A stretch of DNA of 9,597 nt from an uncultured Candidatus Melainabacteria bacterium (GTDB lineage: Bacteria; Cyanobacteriota; Vampirovibrionia; Gastranaerophilales; Gastranaerophilaceae), in assembly GCA_934675225.1 (NCBI GenBank), contig CAKUQA010000023.1:1-9597 (forward strand). The letters are read 5' to 3'. The position numbers and the translations under genes were made by a program. Each line of letters opens with the position of its first letter. Position 1 is the stretch's first letter. The notes under the pieces are model-generated. The model was given only the letters and a program-made list of their open reading frames with translations. It was not told the DNA's origin and made no database searches. Below are positions 4,168 to 9,597 of the stretch, one piece after another.

Positions 4168-5637
4168 TTATACAGCTTGTTTCATAGCAGCTTTTACTCT
4201 ATGGAATGTTTTTTCTTTACCAATAATTGCAAGAATTGCTGTCATATCAGCTCCACAAGTTCTACCGGTAACTGCAGCTCTAATTGCCCACATTGTAACT
4301 TTCGGCTTAACTCCTTTTTCTTTATAGTAAGCTCTGAAAGCTTCCAATTTTTCATGCAAGTTTTCTTCTGTCCATTCCCAATCTTTTGCTTGTTCCATAA
4401 ATGTTTTCAAAACATCTTGAGAAACTTCTGAATCAAGTGTTTCTTTGGCTTTATCTTCCATTACAACATCTTCTCCAAAGAAATAAGTAACTGCATCTGT
4501 AATGTCCGATAACAATGTCAAAGGTTCATAAGTAACTTCAACCATACGTGTATATTGAGCATCAGTCAATTCACTTAAATCGTATTTTTTCAAGAATGGT
4601 TTCAATTTTTCTTTTAATTCCGGAATAGAAAGCATTTTAATATAATGACTATTCATCCAATTTAATTTATCATATTCAAAAATTGAATTTGAAGAAGAAA
4701 TTTCATTAATTCTGAAATCCTGAGCAATTTCATCAACTGTTTTAATTTCTTGTCCATCAGAAGGAGACCAACCAAGTAAAGCTACAAAGTTAATCAAAGC
4801 ATCTGTCAAATATCCTTTTTCAACGAATTCTGAAACAGCAGTTGCGCCGTGACGTTTTGAAAGTTTACTTCTGTCTGGAGCCAAAATCATACCTAAGTGA
4901 CCAAATTTTGGAACTTCTGCTCCCAAAGCTTCAAAAATCAAAATTTGTTTAAATGTATTTGAAATATGGTCTTCACCACGAATAATATGAGAAATTTTCA
5001 TCAACATATCATCAATTACAACAGCAAAGTTATATGTCGGAGTTCCGTTTGATTTCATAATAACAAAATCACCCAACAAGTTTGTATCAACGTGAAGTTG
5101 ACCTTTAACCATATCATCAAAAGTTAACATAGATGTATCATGAAAAGCCTTTTGAGCTTTAGCAATATTAAACCTGATTGCAGGTTTTCTACCTTCTGCT
5201 CTAAGTTTTTCTTTTTCTTCTTCTGTCAAATTCAAACATTTTTTTGTATAAACATAAGGTTTTTTATTTCTTGAAGCTTCTTCTTTTTCTGCTTCAAGTT
5301 CTTCCGGAGTACAGAAGCATTCATACGCAAAACCTTTGTCTAAAAGTTCTTGTACATATTTTGGATAAATATCAAATCTTTGAGATTGAGTGTAAGGACC
5401 ATAAGGACCACCAACATCAGGACCTTCATCCCAATTCAAGCCCAAAGCTTTTAAGCTATCAAAAATATTGTCAATGTATTCTTGTTTTGTACGTTCAGCA
5501 TCAGTATCTTCAATTCTCAAAACAAATTTGCCGTTATTTTTCTTAGCAAACAAGTAATTGAACAAAGCTGTTCTTGCAGTACCAACGTGTAAGTTTCCGC
5601 TTGGAGACGGAGCAATTCTTACTCTAACTTCTGTCAT
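4168..5637 (-). CDS. gltX: Glutamyl-tRNA synthetase
   Basis: A 489-residue class I aminoacyl-tRNA synthetase that charges tRNA(Glu), of the usual bacterial length. The N-terminus RVRIAPSPSGNLHVGTARTAL carries the HIGH-type signature (H17-V-G-T20). The KMSKS loop is DRSKLSKRHG (255-264). Rossmann-fold motifs include RIEDTD (41-46), LGLNWDEGPDVGGPYGPYTQSQR (65-87) and IRGEDHISNT (219-228). Cys107, Cys109 and Cys134 form the CxC...C pattern of the zinc-binding insert. The C-terminal half (about 330-489) is the helical anticodon-binding region ending in an intact family tail. ATG 5637 has GAGG about 8 nt upstream. It is monocistronic, with its own terminator downstream. Whether it is discriminating or also charges tRNA(Gln) cannot be decided here. 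Confidence 0.97.
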   Translation of the reverse strand: MTEVRVRIAPSPSGNLHVGTARTALFNYLFAKKNNGKFVLRIEDTDAERTKQEYIDNIFDSLKALGLNWDEGPDVGGPYGPYTQSQRFDIYPKYVQELLDKGFAYECFCTPEELEAEKEEASRNKKPYVYTKKCLNLTEEEKEKLRAEGRKPAIRFNIAKAQKAFHDTSMLTFDDMVKGQLHVDTNLLGDFVIMKSNGTPTYNFAVVIDDMLMKISHIIRGEDHISNTFKQILIFEALGAEVPKFGHLGMILAPDRSKLSKRHGATAVSEFVEKGYLTDALINFVALLGWSPSDGQEIKTVDEIAQDFRINEISSSNSIFEYDKLNWMNSHYIKMLSIPELKEKLKPFLKKYDLSELTDAQYTRMVEVTYEPLTLLSDITDAVTYFFGEDVVMEDKAKETLDSEVSQDVLKTFMEQAKDWEWTEENLHEKLEAFRAYYKEKGVKPKVTMWAIRAAVTGRTCGADMTAILAIIGKEKTFHRVKAAMKQAV

Positions 5638-5792
5638 AAATTTTCCTCGATTCTATTTATAATTTCGTACTTATAAAACTACCATGCGCAAAATTTATTT
5701 TCAAGTTGCTATAATTTTTAAACTCCATAGAAATTTGCAAAAACACTATTAATTAAAAATAAAAATTTTTGCTACTTATAAACTAAATTAAT

Positions 5793-5821
5793 TTGACTAA
5801 TATTTATTTAACCTCTAAAAT
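5793..5821 (+). promoter_or_regulatory. Promoter of the exported-protein gene, implying a leaderless mRNA
   Basis: TTGACT (5793-5798), a 17-bp spacer and TAAAAT (5816-5821) are near consensus. Six bases (ATATTT) separate the -10 from the ATG at 5828, so the predicted start is the A of ATG. There is no Shine-Dalgarno. An extended -10, TGC-TATAAT (5707-5715), could supply a longer alternative transcript. Confidence 0.6.
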
Positions 5822-5827
5822 ATATTT

Positions 5828-6754
5828 ATGAAGAAAGCTTTATTAATAATAATATTATTAGCAATTTTTCAATTACCCTCTTTTTGTGCAAATAAAAAAA
5901 TGATTCCTACAACAGGTTCTTCTAGCACTAAAGAGGCTTTACCAAATATTTTTATTTATTCAATTCCTGATGACAATTCAAAAACAACTTCAAACGACGA
6001 AACAGATGCTTCAGAGGATGAATATGTAAACAATACTCAACAAGAACAGACCGATGAAGAAATTATGCTGAACATGAAGCAAGACACATCGGATGAAACC
6101 GCTGAAGAAAACTCCGATAATAATGACATAGCACTCGGTGCTACAGTTTTAAAAGGTTATGCACAATATGTTGAAGATTCAAATTCTATATATTTAAAAG
6201 ACGACAATAATAATTTCGTGCTTAATTTAAAAAATCCACAAAAAATTTCAGCTTCAAAAGGCTTAAACCTAAGCGATACAACTTCAACAAAAACTATGTT
6301 ACGCTATGCCGATGACGAATACCATATCGCTCCAAAATCAATTAAAGCAACAGATAAAATCGGAAACTTCACACTCGGAGCAATTTACGGAAACGAAGTT
6401 GACAACATCGCTATGTTAGAAACAGAAACAGGTCTTTTTACTAAATATGAAAAAAGCAGATTTGCAGTAAGTTCTTCTGTAAAAAAATCACTAAACACTA
6501 CTTATGCTCAAGATTACAACACAATTTCAATTACACCGGAATTTAAGCTTAACAATTACATTTCATTAAAAAACACCTTAAAAGCTGACGTAACAAGAAA
6601 CCGTCGTTCAAATGAACTAATGTTTTCGCTCAACCCTTTTGGCAAAAAAGATTCAGACAAATTACTGTTAGAAGCAGGCGCAAAACAAACATATTATGTA
6701 GACTCCGGCGTTAGTAAAACTCAACTTAATTTCCAAGCTACATTCAAATTGTAA
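5828..6754 (+). CDS. Exported protein of unknown function with beta-rich C-terminal domain
   Basis: A 308-residue protein of no family I recognise. Residues 1 to about 21 form a signal peptide (MKKALLIIILLAIFQLPSFC-A). A Cys sits near the cleavage site, but LPSFC is not a good lipobox, so a lipoprotein is not claimed. Residues about 45-105 are a low-complexity acidic Ser/Thr/Asn/Glu/Asp linker. Residues about 110-308 alternate polar and hydrophobic residues in beta-strand style (NFTLGAIYGNE, RFAVSSSVKKSL, YNTISITPEFKL, LMFSLNPF, KLLLEAGAKQTYYVD) and end in LNFQATFKL. This resembles short outer-membrane beta strands with an aromatic near the C-terminus, hinting at a diderm envelope. It is divergent from gltX and stands alone, with the ftsB operon promoter starting just downstream. 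No Shine-Dalgarno precedes ATG 5828. Confidence 0.75.
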   Translation: MKKALLIIILLAIFQLPSFCANKKMIPTTGSSSTKEALPNIFIYSIPDDNSKTTSNDETDASEDEYVNNTQQEQTDEEIMLNMKQDTSDETAEENSDNNDIALGATVLKGYAQYVEDSNSIYLKDDNNNFVLNLKNPQKISASKGLNLSDTTSTKTMLRYADDEYHIAPKSIKATDKIGNFTLGAIYGNEVDNIAMLETETGLFTKYEKSRFAVSSSVKKSLNTTYAQDYNTISITPEFKLNNYISLKNTLKADVTRNRRSNELMFSLNPFGKKDSDKLLLEAGAKQTYYVDSGVSKTQLNFQATFKL

Positions 6755-6770
6755 ATTTATACAAATTTTG

Positions 6771-6799
6771 TTGTTTTAATAATTTATTTTGTTTATAAT
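6771..6799 (+). promoter_or_regulatory. Promoter of the ftsB-like/TPR operon
   Basis: TTGTTT (6771-6776), a 17-bp spacer and TATAAT (6794-6799). The predicted start, near 6806, gives a leader of only about 10 nt that contains the GTGAGG ribosome site just before ATG 6816. Confidence 0.6.
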
Positions 6800-6815
6800 T
6801 TTTTTGTGAGGTTTT

Positions 6816-7214
6816 ATGGCTGACGAGAACACTAATAAAACAGTAAAAGAAGCGAAGGCTCCTGCAAAAAAGAAAAACAAAACAGGTTTTTATTATTCGT
6901 TTTTAACACTTGTTCTATTATTCTGCCTTATTCAAATAGGTTTTGGAGCAATCCTTAATATAACCAAAACTATTTCATACAGAGCAAAAATTTCAACATT
7001 AACTAAAATTAGAGATAGCGCAGAAAACCAAAACCAAGAACTTAAACAAGATATAAAATTGTTTTCTACAGCACAAACTCTTGAAGGAATTGCAAGAAAC
7101 AACCTTAAAATGGCTGGAGAGGATGAAGTTTTAGTACTTATTAATAATAATCAACCTCAAACTACCAAAACAAAAAAACATAAACATAAAAAACACACAA
7201 ATAAGAAGAAATAA
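6816..7214 (+). CDS. ftsB: FtsB/DivIC-family septum formation initiator
   Basis: A 132-residue bitopic protein with the order of the FtsB/DivIC family. A Lys-rich cytoplasmic N-terminus (1-24) is followed by one membrane helix (about 26-49, YYSFLTLVLLFCLIQIGFGA), a coiled coil (about 55-87) and the family's C-terminal motif, LEGIARNNLKMAGEDEVLVLI (89-109). Related proteins show I..iAR..lg.v...E....i at this place. FtsB/DivIC joins FtsL and, where present, FtsQ/DivIB to activate septal peptidoglycan synthesis. A partner FtsL-like protein is encoded at 2167-2631. An unusual Lys/His-rich tail (118-132, TKKHKHKKHTNKKK) would lie on the outer face of the membrane. The start is set by GTGAGG about 5 nt upstream. 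The next gene begins 10 nt after the stop, so both are probably co-transcribed. Confidence 0.85.
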   Translation: MADENTNKTVKEAKAPAKKKNKTGFYYSFLTLVLLFCLIQIGFGAILNITKTISYRAKISTLTKIRDSAENQNQELKQDIKLFSTAQTLEGIARNNLKMAGEDEVLVLINNNQPQTTKTKKHKHKKHTNKKK

Positions 7215-7224
7215 CGGGGAATAA

Positions 7225-8799
7225 ATGCAAGAAACTTTGGAATATATTAAACAAGCATTTGATTTAAAGTCTCAAAAATGTTACAAACAAGCAATTGAAA
7301 TGCTTTATAAAGCACTTGAGCTAGAAAACGACAATTCTGAAATCCTTTTTCAACTCGGAGAACTTTATTTCTTACTAAAAAATCTTCCTCGAGCTACACA
7401 TTATCTGGAAAAAGTTTTACAAAAAAATGAAAACCATATAGAAGCATTAAAACTTATGCTAAAAATATATGTTTTTTCGGATGAAAAAGAACTTGCATAC
7501 AAAACAGCTGAACATATTTATGAAATACAAAAAACACCAGAAAACTTAATTGAATTAATAAAAACAGCTGCAAAAACAAATAATTTTAAACAAATAGAAA
7601 ACCTTGAAAAAGAAGAAATTTCTAATGATAAAGTTTTTTACGAGATAGCAAAAGCCTATTATGAAAACGGCAATTTTGAAACCGCAAAAACAAAACTCGA
7701 AAAGGCTCTTTGTTTAAATCCAGAAAATGAAGATGCTCTTATTCTTTTAGGTAAAATTAATTTTGACGAAAATAATTTTGATAAGTCCAGAGAAATATTT
7801 AATACTTTTCCAAAAACAACAGAAAATCCGGAAATTTTAAATTATTTAGGACTATTTGCATTAGAAGATATGAAATTTATTGAAGCAATAAAATATTTTT
7901 CAAAAGCCTCTAATTTAAATAAAAAAAATCACAGATATTTATACAACCTCGGAAACGCATATTTTTATAACGGTTGGATAAAAGAAGCAGCCCAAGCTTA
8001 TGTTCAAGCAATATGTATGTCTCCAGATAATTTGGGATACAGGTATTCTCTTGCATATCTTTATTATGAACAAAAAAACTTTGATAAAACTCAAAAAGAA
8101 ATTGATTATATACTTGAACATGATGCCGAATATGGACTTGCACACGTTTTGAATGCACTTTTGAAACTTGAAAGAAAAGATTTCTTAGGTGCTAAACAAG
8201 AACTTGAAACAAACTTGAAAAACGGAAACAACGACAATTTTACCCTTGTTTCTCTTGCAAACGTTTACAAAGAACTATTAATGTTTGAAAAAGCTGAAAA
8301 TACAATTAAAAAAGTAATTGAAAAAAGTAATAACAGTTTAAATTATCAATGCCAACTTGCTGAAATTTTTATAGCTGAAAAAAAATATGATGAAGCTTTA
8401 ACAATTATCAAAAATGTTTTAAATACAAATGAAAATTATATTAAAGCTTATGAAATAGGAGCAAAAGCCTCTTTTGCGAAAAACGATTTAGAAGCCACAA
8501 AAGATTTTGCACAAAAAGCAATTTCTCTTGATATGAATTATGCCGGTGGGTATTTTTATCTTGCACAAGTCAGATTTTCTGAAAAAGATTATGATGAAGC
8601 TATTGAATGTATGAAAAGAGCTATTATGTATGATGTAAACAATGCAGAATACTATGCTCAAATGAGTGAAATTTATAAAGCAAAAGAAGATTATAAAACA
8701 GCTCTTGATTACATAAAAGAAGCAGAAAGCATTTCAGAAGAAACTAAATATAAACTTATGTATAAAGACCTTGCTGCAATTAACAGAAAAAACAAATAA
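7225..8799 (+). CDS. Tetratricopeptide-repeat protein
   Basis: A 524-residue soluble protein made almost wholly of tetratricopeptide repeats, roughly a dozen helix pairs. Clear repeats include CYKQAIEMLYKALELENDNSEILFQLGELYF near the start, NFETAKTKLEKALCLNPENEDALILLGKI, KFIEAIKYFSKASNLNKKNHRYLYNLGNAYFYNG and DYDEAIECMKRAIMYDVNNAEYYAQMSEIY towards the end. There is no signal peptide, membrane helix or enzymatic domain, so it is probably a cytoplasmic scaffold or adaptor. The start is supported by GGGGA about 6 nt upstream of ATG. It follows the ftsB-like gene by 10 nt and probably shares its promoter, which suggests but does not prove a role in division or envelope assembly. No clear terminator follows. 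Confidence 0.88.
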   Translation: MQETLEYIKQAFDLKSQKCYKQAIEMLYKALELENDNSEILFQLGELYFLLKNLPRATHYLEKVLQKNENHIEALKLMLKIYVFSDEKELAYKTAEHIYEIQKTPENLIELIKTAAKTNNFKQIENLEKEEISNDKVFYEIAKAYYENGNFETAKTKLEKALCLNPENEDALILLGKINFDENNFDKSREIFNTFPKTTENPEILNYLGLFALEDMKFIEAIKYFSKASNLNKKNHRYLYNLGNAYFYNGWIKEAAQAYVQAICMSPDNLGYRYSLAYLYYEQKNFDKTQKEIDYILEHDAEYGLAHVLNALLKLERKDFLGAKQELETNLKNGNNDNFTLVSLANVYKELLMFEKAENTIKKVIEKSNNSLNYQCQLAEIFIAEKKYDEALTIIKNVLNTNENYIKAYEIGAKASFAKNDLEATKDFAQKAISLDMNYAGGYFYLAQVRFSEKDYDEAIECMKRAIMYDVNNAEYYAQMSEIYKAKEDYKTALDYIKEAESISEETKYKLMYKDLAAINRKNK

Positions 8800-8804
8800 A
8801 AAAT

Positions 8805-8834
8805 TTGACGTTGGAATTAATATAATTATATAAT
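8805..8834 (+). promoter_or_regulatory. Promoter of the secreted metallopeptidase-like gene
   Basis: TTGACG (8805-8810), an 18-bp spacer and TATAAT (8829-8834). The predicted start, near 8841, gives a leader of about 36 nt. It begins six bases after the stop of the TPR gene, so the downstream gene is probably separately transcribed, with possible read-through. Confidence 0.65.
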
Positions 8835-8876
8835 ATTACTACAAATGTAGTTTTATGATAATTGGAGAGGATAACA

Positions 8877-9569
8877 GTGAATAGCAAAAATTTAAAAAAA
8901 GTTTTATTTGCAACTACACTTTTAATATTTATGGCTTCGCCAGCTTTTTCTGCTAAAAAGCAAGACAATGCATTAATAGAAATGCCAAAAACATATCCTG
9001 CAAAATACACATATAATTATGTTAAACAAATTACACCTATGTACAAAGAAGTAGGGAAAGACGAAGTTTTATATGTTGCACTTGATATGCTAAAAGGAAC
9101 AAATGGAGAATTTTCTCGCAACGCAATTTTGGGAAATAATCTTTCTGGACGTCCGGTAAAAATTGAATTCAGGGATTTAGGTACAATAAACCCTGATTAC
9201 GCAAAATTTGATGCTCTTGGCTGGAAGAAAAATAAACAACTATTTATTTATATTAACCCACGCCATAAAGATGCTCCTCCTGGGGCTTTAGCAGCACTTC
9301 TATCACATGAAGCACTTCACCAAGACGAATACAATTCCCTTGCTGAAGAAACTTATGCATGGACAATGGAAGCCTCTGTTTGGTATGAAATTTCAAAACT
9401 TTATCCTGAAAGTAATGATGAATTACATCCACTTGTCGTACGGGAAAACCAATTAAAAAAATTATTTGAACGTGGTGGCTATTCAAACAGGTATATCAAA
9501 AAAACAGTAATGTCTAATGAAGGCTATAAAAATTTACCATCAACCTCCCCAGGATTTGAAGATTTATAG
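8877..9569 (+). CDS. Secreted HExxH zinc-metallopeptidase-like protein
   Basis: A 230-residue exported protein. A TTG at 8862 is in frame, but GTG 8877 is preferred because GGAGAGG (8864-8870) lies 6 nt upstream and the TTG would fall in that ribosome site. Residues 1 to about 26 are a signal peptide (basic KNLKK, hydrophobic VLFATTLLIFMA, cleavage after PAFSA). The mature protein contains HEALH (H144-E145, H148), the zincin zinc-binding and catalytic motif, on a helix that begins ALAALLSHEALH. Glutamates E157/E158 (SLAEETYAW) follow at the spacing expected of a third gluzincin-type ligand. A strand (QLFIYINPRH, 121-130) precedes the helix. The substrate is unknown: envelope or extracellular proteins are possible. 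I cannot place it in a named peptidase family, and the HExxH call rests on motif and context. Confidence 0.78.
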   Translation: MNSKNLKKVLFATTLLIFMASPAFSAKKQDNALIEMPKTYPAKYTYNYVKQITPMYKEVGKDEVLYVALDMLKGTNGEFSRNAILGNNLSGRPVKIEFRDLGTINPDYAKFDALGWKKNKQLFIYINPRHKDAPPGALAALLSHEALHQDEYNSLAEETYAWTMEASVWYEISKLYPESNDELHPLVVRENQLKKLFERGGYSNRYIKKTVMSNEGYKNLPSTSPGFEDL

Positions 9570-9597
9570 TTTATGAAAAGGCTATAAGGCATTAAGG

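Noticed and set aside
4134..4431. Plus-strand frame over the gltX 3' end.
   Set aside because: Low-complexity shadow (Phe/Ser/Cys-rich) of the well-conserved gltX frame.

Overview
The window is strongly A+T-rich (roughly 30% G+C by eye). It holds ordinary housekeeping and cell-division genes of a bacterium plus accessory modules. Low G+C, a probable outer-membrane-type protein and separate ftsL-like and ftsB-like genes suit an uncultured gut-type lineage such as Gastranaerophilales (Melainabacteria/Vampirovibrionia). That placement is inference; no rRNA or marker search could be run.

Layout. 1-926 (minus): 5' part of a GAF plus HD-GYP-like signalling gene whose HD dyad reads Gln-Asn. 927-1095: divergent control region with two 13-base direct repeats 22 bp apart. 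1096-1786 (plus): a two-gene HEPN/MNT toxin-antitoxin module with an 8-base overlap. 1783-3611 (minus): rsmH, an ftsL-like gene and a small membrane protein, probably one operon. 3612-4167: a 556-bp region with no long gene that is far from empty. 4168-5637 (minus): gltX with its own terminator. 5828-6754 (plus): an exported protein with a beta-rich C-terminus. 6816-8799 (plus): an ftsB/divIC-like gene and a 524-residue TPR protein in one operon. 8877-9569 (plus): a secreted protein with an HExxH metallopeptidase signature.

The main discovery candidate lies between gltX and rsmH. The minus strand at 3929-4006 encodes a 25-residue, almost wholly hydrophobic peptide behind a near-perfect Shine-Dalgarno. 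Its leader can fold so that this ribosome site is paired with an upstream AACCUCC. From the opposite strand, a consensus promoter (3845-3872) drives a short structured RNA (about 3880-3985) that ends in an intrinsic terminator lying inside the peptide gene, so the RNA is complementary to most of the gene. This is the architecture of a type I toxin-antitoxin system. The peptide resembles, from memory, the enterobacterial SOS toxins DinQ/TisB/ShoB.

Two genes (5828 and rsmH) have promoters placed so that transcription should start at the A of the start codon, suggesting leaderless mRNAs. The cell-division theme recurs on both strands: RsmH/FtsL on minus, FtsB/DivIC on plus.
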